A program made the position numbers and the translations under genes. Below the pieces are notes generated by a model. The model was not told the DNA's origin, made no database searches, and saw nothing but the letters and a program-made list of their open reading frames with translations. DNA of 64,000 bases from Pedobacter panaciterrae (GTDB lineage: Bacteria > Bacteroidota > Bacteroidia > Sphingobacteriales > Sphingobacteriaceae), in NCBI RefSeq assembly GCF_013204795.1, contig NZ_JABMKW010000017.1:868001-932000 (forward strand), given 5' to 3'. Positions within the stretch are counted from its first letter, which is position 1, and each line of letters starts with the position of its first letter. Shown piece by piece: positions 42,023 through 50,180 of this stretch.

Positions 42023-42070
42023 ATTTGCTGTAATAAAATAGTTACTCCTGTATTATTAAACTTTCCCTCC

Positions 42071-42096
42071 GTTTCTTTGTCCCTCCTTAAAGAAAC
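42071..42096 (+). other. Hairpin in the leader of the 42.1-kb TonB receptor
   Basis: GTTTCTTT (42071-42078) and AAAGAAAC (42089-42096) are exact complements around a 10-nt loop, 22 bases before the ATG at 42119. It could act on translation or be an operator. No T-run follows. Confidence 0.35.
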
Positions 42097-42118
42097 CTAA
42101 TAAAAAAGAAAGATCCGA

Positions 42119-44608
42119 ATGAAGAATTCTACGTGCAAAGTTCTGTTTTTAGCTATTGCCTTTTGTATTACAACTGTAAAACTTAATGCCCAAACCACTG
42201 GAGAGGGTCAAATTACAGCCAAAGTTGTTGATGCGCAAAGTAATGAAACTGTACCATTTGCTACAGCCACTATCCTTAACAGAAAAACAAAAGCAATTAT
42301 TAAAGGTGCACAAACTGATGTAAATGGTAATTTACTTATCAGTAGTCTACCTAAAGGCGTATTTACCTTCAAAATAAGTTATGTTGGTTACCAAACAATG
42401 GTTAGAGATTCCATTTCTATTTCCGATGCTCAGAAAGTAATTAATCTCGGCACAATCAAAATGAAGCCAGCCAAAGGAACTGTACTAAATGAGGTGGCTA
42501 TCACTGCTCAAAAAAGCGCCATTCAACTTGGAATAGATAAAAAAGTTTTCGCTGTTGATCAAAGTTTAGTTAGCGAGGGAGGATCTGCTTCAGATTTACT
42601 TCAAAACGTACCCTCTGTTCAATCTGATATTGATGGTAATGTAAGCCTTAGAGGTTCAACCGGAGTAAAGGTTCTGATAGATGGCAAACCATCACTTATA
42701 GCCGGTGGAAACGTGGCTCAAATACTGCAATCTATACCTGCAAGCTCCATTGAAAGCGTTGAGCTCATTACCAATCCATCCGCAAAATATGATGCAGAGG
42801 GCCAATCAGGAATTATCAATATCGTATTAAAAAAGAATAAGAAATTAGGTTTCAATGGCTCCGCAGCATTCAGTGCAGGCAACCGAGATAATTATAACGC
42901 AAGCACAAACTTGAGTTTTCAAAACAAAAAGATAAACCTTTACGGAAATTATGGTTATCGTTATGGCAACCGTATTGGTGGCGGATATAGCAATATCACC
43001 TATCTGGACAGCCCCTTCCCTACAATTTTTGCCAATCAAAACACCGATTCAAAATCACAGGATAAAGGCCACAACATAAAAGCCGGTATCGACTATAGTA
43101 TTACAGACAAAAGTGTAATCAGTTTTTCGGGAGGCTTCAATTCACGAGATAACGACAGGAACGAATTTCTGAATATCGATAAGCTTGATGGTGGTAAAAA
43201 TCCTCTGGAATTGAGCAATAGAAACAATACAAACAAAGGATTTGGGAGTAGTTATGATCTTAACTTGGACTTTAACCAGAAATTTAAAAAACCAAGAGAA
43301 GAACTAACCTTTAATCTAAGTTTCTCTGAAGGCACAAACGACAACGATCAGATCTACAGCACAAACATCTATAATATTGATGGGGATGCAGCCAGCTCAC
43401 TGCCGAACATCCAGCGAAATGATGGAACGGGCTTTAACAGAAGTTACAATGTTCAAACGGATTATACCTTACCAATTGGTAAAGCTGGGAAAATTGAAGC
43501 AGGTTACAGAAGTCAAATTCGTTTAGCAGAAAACACAGCATTTTCTGATCAGTTAAACAACCTTACCGGAGAATACGAAGTAAACTTCGCCCTAACCAAT
43601 GAGTTTAATAGTAAGGACCAGGTTCATGCCCTTTACTTTAATTATCAAAATCAGGTTAAGAATTTTGGTTATCAGGTGGGTGTAAGAGCAGAAGATGCCA
43701 CATTAGATACTCGTTTAGGGATGTATAAGTTGAATCAGTTAGAATATATTCCTGGAAAAGTAGCCTATACAAGATTGTATCCAAGCGTATATTTAACCCA
43801 AAAATTTAAAGGTGAACAACAAGTACAGCTTAGTTATAGCAGAAGAGTTAACAGGCCAAGAGGATGGGATACCAACCCATTTCTTGACGTATCTGACCCG
43901 CTTAATTACCGTCAGGGTAACCCCAATCTGAAACCGGAGGATGTACATGCTTTTGAACTAAGCTATAGTAAGTTCTGGTCTAAAGTAACATTCACTTCCA
44001 GTGCATATATACGCCAAACCAATGATGTTATACAGAGGGTAAGAACAGAACCTGATGAAAATGGAATCACAATTGTAACTCCGCAAAACTTAACAAAACA
44101 ACTATCAAGCGGACTTGAATTAATCGGACGGGTTGATGTTGCTAAAGCCTGGAACTTTACAACTAATGTAAACTTATATCAAAGCAAAATTAATGGAGTA
44201 CCTGCTTTCGGAATTGTGGAAAACTCTGGTTTTAGCTGGAATGCCAACTTAACCAATAACTTCGTTTTACCTTACAATGTATCTCTTCAGATTAGGGGGG
44301 ATTATCGTGCACCAGAAGTAATGGCCCAGGGTAAAAGAAATGCAATGTACGGCGTAGATGCAGGTGCTAAGTATGATTTCAAAGACAAAAAGTCTTCACT
44401 TAGCCTAAATATAAGGGACGTGTTTAGTACACGAAGATGGAGTATGACCACCAATGGAGTCACCTCAACAATCGATTTTAGAAGATTTATGCAGGGAACC
44501 ATGGCCAATTTAACTTACTCTTATCGCTTTGGCAACAACGATTTTAAGTTCAAAAAAACTAAAAAACAAGACCAACAGGATTCCAGACCTGACGAAGAAT
44601 CATTTTAG
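42119..44608 (+). CDS. TonB-dependent receptor / outer-membrane beta-barrel family protein
   Basis: 829 residues. Signal peptide 1-24, a carboxypeptidase-regulatory-like beta-sandwich (about 30-115), a plug (about 135-240, with LLQNVPSVQSDIDGNVSLRG and VLIDGKPS) and a C-terminal barrel of the OMP_b-brl_3 type (about 400-829) with the block NPNLKPEDVHAFELSY. The tail ends in acidic and basic residues rather than the usual aromatic, and the last 20 residues look like an extension past the final strand. Substrate unknown, no SusD nearby. It is followed by the Nudix gene. Confidence 0.9.
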   Translation: MKNSTCKVLFLAIAFCITTVKLNAQTTGEGQITAKVVDAQSNETVPFATATILNRKTKAIIKGAQTDVNGNLLISSLPKGVFTFKISYVGYQTMVRDSISISDAQKVINLGTIKMKPAKGTVLNEVAITAQKSAIQLGIDKKVFAVDQSLVSEGGSASDLLQNVPSVQSDIDGNVSLRGSTGVKVLIDGKPSLIAGGNVAQILQSIPASSIESVELITNPSAKYDAEGQSGIINIVLKKNKKLGFNGSAAFSAGNRDNYNASTNLSFQNKKINLYGNYGYRYGNRIGGGYSNITYLDSPFPTIFANQNTDSKSQDKGHNIKAGIDYSITDKSVISFSGGFNSRDNDRNEFLNIDKLDGGKNPLELSNRNNTNKGFGSSYDLNLDFNQKFKKPREELTFNLSFSEGTNDNDQIYSTNIYNIDGDAASSLPNIQRNDGTGFNRSYNVQTDYTLPIGKAGKIEAGYRSQIRLAENTAFSDQLNNLTGEYEVNFALTNEFNSKDQVHALYFNYQNQVKNFGYQVGVRAEDATLDTRLGMYKLNQLEYIPGKVAYTRLYPSVYLTQKFKGEQQVQLSYSRRVNRPRGWDTNPFLDVSDPLNYRQGNPNLKPEDVHAFELSYSKFWSKVTFTSSAYIRQTNDVIQRVRTEPDENGITIVTPQNLTKQLSSGLELIGRVDVAKAWNFTTNVNLYQSKINGVPAFGIVENSGFSWNANLTNNFVLPYNVSLQIRGDYRAPEVMAQGKRNAMYGVDAGAKYDFKDKKSSLSLNIRDVFSTRRWSMTTNGVTSTIDFRRFMQGTMANLTYSYRFGNNDFKFKKTKKQDQQDSRPDEESF

Positions 44609-44628
44609 TTAATTTGTATATTGCGAAC

Positions 44629-45183
44629 ATGGAAAGTACAAACCCTTGGAAGACCATCGAGAGCAATAAAATATATGAGAACAATTGGATCAGTTTAACT
44701 GAGCATCAGGTTATCAATCCTTCAGGTGGCAAAGGCATTTATGGCGAAGTACATTTCAAAAATATCGCCATAGGAATTTTGCCACTTGATGAAGATTTAA
44801 ACACATGGCTTGTTGGACAATACAGATACCCGATAAAAGCCTACAGCTGGGAGATACCTGAAGGTGGGGGAGCTCTTTTGGCAAATCCGCTGGATGGCGC
44901 CAAACGTGAACTTATTGAAGAGACCGGCCTGATGGCGACAGAATGGATCGAAATTCAACGGATGCACCTGTCTAACTCGGTAAGCGATGAACTCGCAATT
45001 ATTTATGTCGCTAAAGGCCTAACTCCTGGTGTTTCCTCACCTGAGGAGACAGAGCAGCTTGTAGTTAAAAAGCTGCCTTTTAATGATGCCTACCAAATGG
45101 TTATAAATGGAGAAATTACCGATAGCATGAGCGTGGCAGCTATCTTGAAAACTAAAATTCTATTACAGGAAGGTCATTTATAA
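44629..45183 (+). CDS. Nudix hydrolase (ADP-ribose pyrophosphatase type) with an altered Nudix box
   Basis: About 184 residues from the ATG at 44629. A TTG at 44614 is unlikely. The block EIPEGGGALLANPLDGAKREL with IEETGL is a Nudix box, but the first conserved Glu of GX5EX7REUXEEXGU is Ala here. The catalytic REUXEE glutamates (about 98-103) are intact, so magnesium binding is probably retained. Most close relatives keep that Glu. Reaction inferred from family: ADP-ribose to AMP and ribose 5-phosphate. plsC follows 40 bp later. Confidence 0.88.
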   Translation: MESTNPWKTIESNKIYENNWISLTEHQVINPSGGKGIYGEVHFKNIAIGILPLDEDLNTWLVGQYRYPIKAYSWEIPEGGGALLANPLDGAKRELIEETGLMATEWIEIQRMHLSNSVSDELAIIYVAKGLTPGVSSPEETEQLVVKKLPFNDAYQMVINGEITDSMSVAAILKTKILLQEGHL

Positions 45184-45194
45184 CCAAAATACAG

Positions 45195-45202
45195 TAATTT
45201 TG
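45195..45202 (+). promoter_or_regulatory. Candidate -7 element of plsC
   Basis: TAATTTTG fits TAnnTTTG and lies 21 bases before the ATG at 45224, giving a leader of about 18 nt. No clear -33 TTTG. Confidence 0.4.
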
Positions 45203-45223
45203 TTCAGCTTTACCGTATAAACT

Positions 45224-45970
45224 ATGAATAAGTTTTTTGGCTATATTTTTAGCCCCATCTTTTATCTGTTTTTCTTTTTAACACTGGTTATATTCCAACC
45301 CATTCAATGGGTCTCTTATCGTTTGTTTGGATATAAAGCCCATAAAACTTCGGTAGATGCACTTAATTTCTTTCTCACTTATTGTGACATTTTCTTAGGC
45401 TCTTCAATAACATTTAAAAACGACCAGGATCTGCCGCTCAACAGGCCTATCATCTTTGTTGCCAACCATCAAAGTATGTATGATATTCCGGGCTTAATAT
45501 GGTTCCTCAGAAAGTACCATGTTAAATTCATTTCTAAAATTGAATTAACAAAAGGCATCCCCTCTATTTCGTTTAACCTGAAATATGGAGGCGGTGCAAA
45601 CATAGATCGCAAAGACAGTAAGCAAGCTATTTCTGAAATTATAAAACTGGGCAGAAGGATGAAGGAAAACACATGGTCTACTATGATCTTCCCTGAGGGT
45701 ACACGCGCAAAAGACGGCAAGCTAAAAAGTTTTCAGGTAGGTGGTATTGCAACCCTGTTAAAAGTTGTACCAAATGCATTGATAGTTCCTGTGGCAATAG
45801 AAAACTCATGGAAGCTGGTTCGCTACGGCAGTTTTCCTTTAAGCTTCGGCGAACGTTTACGATGGACAGTTTTAAATCCAATAGAACCCGAAGGCAGAAA
45901 CCCCGAAGTAGTTACTCTTGAAGCTGAGAATGCAATAAGAACAAAACTAAATCAAATAGCTGTGTTATAA
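45224..45970 (+). CDS. plsC: 1-acyl-sn-glycerol-3-phosphate acyltransferase
   Basis: Membrane-associated acyltransferase that makes phosphatidic acid from lysophosphatidic acid. The 248-residue protein has one or two membrane segments at the N-terminus (about 7-30) and the acyltransferase blocks: NHQSMYDIP (HX4D, about 82-90), FPEGTRAKDGKLKSF (about 150-164) and VPVAIENSW (about 188-196). It is convergent with the LytTR gene, the stops being 13 bp apart. Confidence 0.92.
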   Translation: MNKFFGYIFSPIFYLFFFLTLVIFQPIQWVSYRLFGYKAHKTSVDALNFFLTYCDIFLGSSITFKNDQDLPLNRPIIFVANHQSMYDIPGLIWFLRKYHVKFISKIELTKGIPSISFNLKYGGGANIDRKDSKQAISEIIKLGRRMKENTWSTMIFPEGTRAKDGKLKSFQVGGIATLLKVVPNALIVPVAIENSWKLVRYGSFPLSFGERLRWTVLNPIEPEGRNPEVVTLEAENAIRTKLNQIAVL

Positions 45971-45983
45971 GCCGCCATTCCAT

Positions 45984-46733
45984 TTATATATTCTTGTTAT
46001 CTATGTGTTTAAAAAACTCATCACGATAGGTATCTCCAATGGGAATAATCTTCCCAAAAATAGAAATACGACTTCTTTCTATACTCTCTATTTTATCAAG
46101 CGAAATGATATAAGATTTGTGAACCCTTACAAACTGGCCCTTTGGCAAAGTCTCATCCATTTTTTTCATATTCTGCAGTGTAATAATACGCTCTGCCTTT
46201 GTATAAATAGATATGTAATCTTTTAAACCTTCTATATAAAGAATATCATCAAGTTGAATCTTCTGGATTTTATGCTCTGTTTTAACAAAAATAAAGTCCT
46301 GTATTGGATTCGACGCCACTGGCGAAGGAGCTGTCGCTACAAAGGATTGAGGCACAGCAGCTGGTTCTGCAATCTTCATTTGATTATGCACCTTTTCCAC
46401 AGCTTTATAAAAACGATCAAATGCAATCGGCTTTAACAAATAATCAGACACATTTAGATCATAGCTTTCAAGCGCATACTGAGAATAAGCTGTTGTTAAA
46501 ATGTAATTAGCCTTTCCATTCGCTATTTTAAGGAACTGTATACCTGTTAACTCTGGCATCTGGATATCTAGAAACACCAAATCAATGCCCCCAGCCTGAA
46601 CAAGCTGCAAAGCCTCTATAGCATTTTCAGTCCGCTTAACTAATTCAAGAAACGGAACTTTAGAAACATAGTCCTCAATAATATCAAGTGCTAACGGCTC
46701 ATCATCAACCGCAATACATTTTAACTTTGTCAT
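45984..46733 (-). CDS. LytTR-family response regulator
   Basis: 249 residues. The receiver (1-120) carries the acidic pair D10/D11, phospho-acceptor D56 (FLDIQMPELTG) and the Thr/Lys of the switch (about 82, 103). The C-terminal LytTR DNA-binding domain (about 145-245) has the typical block FIFVKTEHKIQKIQLDDILYI and KSYIISLDKI. Its start overlaps the kinase stop by 4 bp (ATGA), so the two are translationally coupled. Target is unknown; the 58-residue gene upstream of the kinase is a candidate. Confidence 0.95.
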   Translation of the reverse strand: MTKLKCIAVDDEPLALDIIEDYVSKVPFLELVKRTENAIEALQLVQAGGIDLVFLDIQMPELTGIQFLKIANGKANYILTTAYSQYALESYDLNVSDYLLKPIAFDRFYKAVEKVHNQMKIAEPAAVPQSFVATAPSPVASNPIQDFIFVKTEHKIQKIQLDDILYIEGLKDYISIYTKAERIITLQNMKKMDETLPKGQFVRVHKSYIISLDKIESIERSRISIFGKIIPIGDTYRDEFFKHIDNKNI

Positions 46734-47761
46734 ATATCAAGCATTAACTCACTGGTGTAATGGGTAGCCGAATTTACAATATTTAATTTATACCTATCCG
46801 GATAAAGTAATTGCAATCTCCGCTCAACATTGTTTAGGCCTACGCCACCCATCTCATCCTTATTATATTTATTCTTTTTATTAGTTATACTAAAATGCAA
46901 TATCTTTTGATTGGCAATGATATTGATCTTAATCGGATTTTTAGGATCATTAGCTACCCCATGCTTAAAAGCATTCTCAACAAATGATATTAATATTAAA
47001 GGCACGATCTGTTGATTATCAATTTCTCCATTCATTGTAAATTCAACAGCTGCACCATCTTTAAATCTCAATTTCTGCAGTTCTATAAAACTTTGCACAT
47101 ATTCAATTTCTTTACTTAAAGAAACCCAGCTGTCATTACTTTCATAGATCATATAGCGCATAATTTCTGAAAGCTTTAGTATTGCATCAGCAGTTTTATC
47201 AGATTTCTGATAAGCAAGGGAATAAATGTTATTCAAAGAATTGAACAGAAAGTGAGGGTTCAATTGTGACTTTAAAAATTGCAATTCCATTTCCTTCTTT
47301 TCACTTTCCAAATTACGCTGCGTATGTTCATTACCAAACCAGTCTATTGCTAATTTAAGCAGCGAACTAACAACTATAAAAAAGCCCGAAATAAACAATG
47401 CACTAATTGCATAGGTAGAAATAGGTGTATACTCGGCAACGCCATTACTGTTAAGGTGCTGCAAAATAGTCTCGGCATGCAAAGTAGCTATAACCGTTTT
47501 GATGAAACTCATCATCAACATTAGTAAAATGATGGATATGATGTAAAGGCCATACCTCTTGTTCTCTTTTACCAATAAGGGAATTAACAGTGTATAGTTA
47601 ATATAAAAGATAGAAATATTGATCAATCCCGAAAAGCCAAAGTTTATGGCCAGCTTATATAAAGACACCGGTTCTTTGCTGTAAATAACCAATACAGTCA
47701 CAAACAGAACAATAAAGAGCCAAAAGAGAAGATGTATAATAATGGAGTTTCTACTTTTCAT
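46730..47761 (-). CDS. LytS-type sensor histidine kinase
   Basis: About 343 residues from the ATG at 47761. A TTG at 47779 is in frame but unlikely. Four membrane helices (in this numbering about 8-28, 38-58, 70-92 and 116-138) form the sensor part with hardly any loops. The His_kinase domain has the phospho-acceptor His (about 170) in QLNPHFLFNSLNNIY and a HATPase with FVENAFKHGVAND and GGVGLNNVERRLQLLY. Such four-helix, no-loop sensors usually detect membrane state or a small partner. The divergent 58-residue membrane peptide is therefore interesting. Confidence 0.94.
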   Translation of the reverse strand: MKSRNSIIIHLLFWLFIVLFVTVLVIYSKEPVSLYKLAINFGFSGLINISIFYINYTLLIPLLVKENKRYGLYIISIILLMLMMSFIKTVIATLHAETILQHLNSNGVAEYTPISTYAISALFISGFFIVVSSLLKLAIDWFGNEHTQRNLESEKKEMELQFLKSQLNPHFLFNSLNNIYSLAYQKSDKTADAILKLSEIMRYMIYESNDSWVSLSKEIEYVQSFIELQKLRFKDGAAVEFTMNGEIDNQQIVPLILISFVENAFKHGVANDPKNPIKINIIANQKILHFSITNKKNKYNKDEMGGVGLNNVERRLQLLYPDRYKLNIVNSATHYTSELMLDI

Positions 47762-47819
47762 TAAACGATGACTAAACAAAATTTCATAGGTCCAAAATAA
47801 ATTAATTAGCGTGCTTAAG

Positions 47820-47851
47820 CAGTTCGCTTTCGACGAACTGGCATTTTTTTT
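47820..47851 (+). terminator. Orphan terminator-like hairpin upstream of the small membrane gene
   Basis: CAGTTCG (47820-47826) and CGAACTG (47834-47840) pair around a 7-nt loop and are followed by GCA and eight T. It points along the plus strand, yet no plus-strand gene ends nearby: the closest is plsC 1.8 kb upstream with two minus-strand genes between. Confidence 0.45.
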
Positions 47852-47990
47852 CTACCAACTCGCAAAATAATACAACTAATCACAAAACTATTCATTTTAA
47901 CCGTTTATCTAGGATAATATGTACTTCGTCTAAAAGATTTTAGCAGCATTTTTTTATTTATTCTATTTGTTTCATCAAAACAAAACGATT

Positions 47991-48167
47991 ATGAAAAAGT
48001 TAGCAAACGTATCGCCATTTTTACTTTTACTGGTTCCTGTTTTCATCATGATGATTTTAACATTTGCCACAAGTATATCAAATAGCCATAATGAAGACGT
48101 TGCTTTGAAATCTTCATCAGCCAACAAAACTGAAATGGTAAAAGTAAGCAACCCTTTCTCTAAATAA
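47991..48167 (+). CDS. Small single-pass membrane protein (58 residues), unknown function
   Basis: The ATG at 47991 (MKKLANVSPFLLLL...) is the natural start; a TTG 24 bases upstream is in frame but adds only polar residues. The protein has one hydrophobic segment (about 9-27), then a Ser/Asn/Lys-rich tail (KTEMVKVSNPFSK). It could be an anchored peptide or, if cleaved after the helix, a secreted one. It faces the LytS/LytTR system across 230 bp, with a terminator-like hairpin in front of it and two hairpins behind it. No known family recognised. Confidence 0.6.
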   Translation: MKKLANVSPFLLLLVPVFIMMILTFATSISNSHNEDVALKSSSANKTEMVKVSNPFSK

Positions 48168-48186
48168 GAGAACGGTACTATATATA

Positions 48187-48213
48187 GGTGTACTAAACCT
48201 TGTTTAGTACACC
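48187..48213. repeat. Perfect 12-bp inverted repeat after the small membrane gene
   Basis: GGTGTACTAAAC and GTTTAGTACACC are exact complements around the loop CTT, 20 bases past the stop of the 58-residue gene. There is no T-run on either strand, so it is probably not a classical terminator. Confidence 0.6.
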
Positions 48214-48249
48214 ACAAAAAATAAGTTTAGTTTTAGTTAATAGTAAGAG

Positions 48250-48276
48250 ATGGCGGTTTAGGTCCGCCATTTTCTT
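48250..48276 (+). terminator. Probable terminator of the small membrane gene
   Basis: ATGGCGG (48250-48256) and CCGCCAT (48264-48270) pair around a 7-nt loop, followed by TTTCTTT. It ends at the stop codon of the convergent M28 gene, so the 3' ends of the two genes touch. Confidence 0.6.
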
Positions 48277-49634
48277 TATCTGCCCGGTCTGGGTGTAATA
48301 ATCAGACTTTCATGTCCATCGGCATCTGTAGACTGTACTCCAAAAAAATAGTTATCCTTTGAATAAGCAATAGTTGCAGAGGTATCATTTACAAAAATCT
48401 TCTTTTCCCAAACTGGCGAGGTAGTTTCGCGCACCAACACATAATAGCCTGACGGAAGTTTTCCTTTAGGAGCATTCCATTTGAGCGTTGTTTTATTGGT
48501 AAGTGCTGATGTCAGCATGATGACGTCTTCAGGCTCCCCGGCTGATGAAGCAAGATTTGAAAGCACTGCCAAATTCATTCTGGCTATTTTCTGCAGATAG
48601 CCATAGTCAACATATTCCGGTAAATCACCATATTTAAATCCACCTTCAGTCCTAATATCCTGATGCTGCCTATTAAAATCTTCATTCATTTCAGTTATTC
48701 TTACAGCAGTAAATCCTTGCAAAGAAAAGGGTGTATGATCTCCCCCTCTTAAAAACCTGTCCCTTCTGTAAACCAATTTCACAGTCAGATTATCTACATA
48801 CCGCTCTCCAACCTCTTTAATATATCTCGAGGCCTGTCTTGCCATACCGTCATTTTCTGCTCCTATAGATTGGCGCATAGTTGCCTCTTCTTTGGTTTCT
48901 GCAGCAGGAACACCTTCACTAAACACCCTCACCATTGTGTTATTTTTAATGTCAGTTTCCATTCCATAAGAATTACCTATCATATCATTATTCATTACCA
49001 GGTGAACATTCCAGCCTTCTTCCTTTGCTCGCTTTGCGAGGTTTGCAGCCCCGTAAAGCCCCTGTTCCTCGCCAACCATTGCTACAAACATTATTGTGCT
49101 GCGAAAATGACCTTTACTCATTACCCTGGCCATCTCCAATACACCGGCTACACCTGAAGCGTCATCATTTGCACCCGGAGCAAAATCTTTAACATTCATT
49201 ACATCCGTGACTCTTGAATCATAATGTCCGCACACCAATAAAATCCTCTTGTCACTCGGATCTGTTCCAGGCAACACAGCAACCAAATTTTTGAGCACTG
49301 AAGGGGTAATTATTCTCTTCCCATCTGCTTTCTGAGTAAATGCATCATAAGAAACTTGTAACCGGCCTCCTCCCAGTTTGCCATATTTTTCAAACTCTGA
49401 TTTTATCCATGTTCTTGCAGCTCCTATCCCTGTTTTTTTACTGGAAGTATCACTTAGCGTATGTCTGGTATTAAAGGACACTAGCTTTCTTACCAGATTT
49501 TCCAAATTAGTTGCAGATACGTCATCAACCATTTTACTGATCGTAGCATCTTTTACAATCACTTGCTGTGCATTTACCGCAGCCGAATTAAGAAAAAAGA
49601 GTAAGGTAAACCAGAGCAATCTGTTTATTATCAT
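48276..49634 (-). CDS. Secreted M28-family zinc aminopeptidase
   Basis: About 452 residues from the ATG at 49634 (MIINRLLWFTLL...), which begins a clean signal peptide ending in VNAQ. The TTG at 49673 overlaps the -7 promoter element and cannot be the start. The co-catalytic zinc site is shown by CGHYDSR, APGANDDASGVAG, the catalytic Glu pair in GEEQGLYGA, and GGDHTPFSL near the end of the domain. A C-terminal beta-sandwich of about 85 residues (from ALTNKTTLKWNAPKGK) resembles fibronectin type III. It would free amino acids from peptides outside the cytoplasm. Divergent from blaI, and operators lie over its promoter. Confidence 0.92.
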   Translation of the reverse strand: MIINRLLWFTLLFFLNSAAVNAQQVIVKDATISKMVDDVSATNLENLVRKLVSFNTRHTLSDTSSKKTGIGAARTWIKSEFEKYGKLGGGRLQVSYDAFTQKADGKRIITPSVLKNLVAVLPGTDPSDKRILLVCGHYDSRVTDVMNVKDFAPGANDDASGVAGVLEMARVMSKGHFRSTIMFVAMVGEEQGLYGAANLAKRAKEEGWNVHLVMNNDMIGNSYGMETDIKNNTMVRVFSEGVPAAETKEEATMRQSIGAENDGMARQASRYIKEVGERYVDNLTVKLVYRRDRFLRGGDHTPFSLQGFTAVRITEMNEDFNRQHQDIRTEGGFKYGDLPEYVDYGYLQKIARMNLAVLSNLASSAGEPEDVIMLTSALTNKTTLKWNAPKGKLPSGYYVLVRETTSPVWEKKIFVNDTSATIAYSKDNYFFGVQSTDADGHESLIITPRPGR

Positions 49635-49670
49635 AACAAAGGGTGTAAATATTCTGAGGAAGATACGATT

Positions 49671-49678
49671 CAAAAATA
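49671..49678 (-). promoter_or_regulatory. Candidate -7 element of the M28 peptidase gene
   Basis: On the minus strand the sequence reads TATTTTTG, a match to TAnnTTTG. It lies 36 bases before the ATG at 49634. The dyad at 49699-49718 covers the place where the -33 element should be. Confidence 0.45.
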
Positions 49679-49698
49679 AATCTTCAATAAATATTTTG

Positions 49699-49740
49699 AA
49701 AACTAAATAATTAGTTTTAACTTTATACTAAGTTTTTAGT
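49699..49740. promoter_or_regulatory. Tandem ACTAA-N4-TTAGT dyads, candidate BlaI operators
   Basis: Site 1 is ACTAA-ATAA-TTAGT (49702-49715), which extends to the perfect arms AAAACTAA and TTAGTTTT (49699-49718). Site 2 is ACTAA-GTTT-TTAGT (49727-49740) and continues with TATA. The centres are 25 bp apart. They lie between the divergent M28 and blaI genes, where an autoregulating BlaI-type repressor is expected to bind. The 14-bp dyad size fits BlaI/MecI/CopY operators, whose known core is TACA-N2-TGTA. Confidence 0.65.
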
Positions 49741-49802
49741 TATACAAATATTGCGCAGTATACATATAGCTAAAATCACACTAAACACTAAACTAATAAT
49801 TC

Positions 49803-50180
49803 ATGGAAATTAAAGATTTAACAAAAGCAGAAGAACAGATTATGCAAATTTTATGGCAGATAGAGAAAGGGTTCGTTAAAGACGTAATGGATTTCCTGCC
49901 AGAGCCTAAACCGGCTTACAATACTGTTTCTACAATCATCCGCATTCTGGAGGTAAAAGGATTCATTGATCACGAAGCCTTTGGCAAAGCCCATAAGTAT
50001 TTCCCTTTAATTAGCAAGGAGGAATACAAACGTCATGCTACAGAGAAACTACTGGGCAACTACTTTGAAAACTCAGTGGAAAGCATGTTCTCTTTCTTTG
50101 TTAAAGAAGAGAAACTTGACCTGAGTGATGTTGATGAAATTCTTAAAATGATTAACAAAATTAAAAACAGACCAAGATGA
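49803..50180 (+). CDS. BlaI/MecI/CopY-family transcriptional repressor
   Basis: 125-residue winged-helix repressor. The N-terminal block LTKAEEQIMQILWQIEKGFVKDVMDFLP is typical of the family, the recognition helix is in PKPAYNTVSTIIRILEVKGF (about 38-57), and the C-terminal helices give dimerisation. In beta-lactam systems such repressors are cut by a membrane M56 protease. Here that protease is the next gene, with a 4-bp overlap. No beta-lactamase or pbp gene is in the window. Two dyads upstream are likely its operators. Confidence 0.94.
   Translation: MEIKDLTKAEEQIMQILWQIEKGFVKDVMDFLPEPKPAYNTVSTIIRILEVKGFIDHEAFGKAHKYFPLISKEEYKRHATEKLLGNYFENSVESMFSFFVKEEKLDLSDVDEILKMINKIKNRPR

Noticed and set aside
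49790..49802. ACTAAACACTAAACTAATAATT just before blaI as a further dyad
   Set aside because: It consists of direct ACTAAAC copies with no opposing TTAGT arm at the 4-base spacing.
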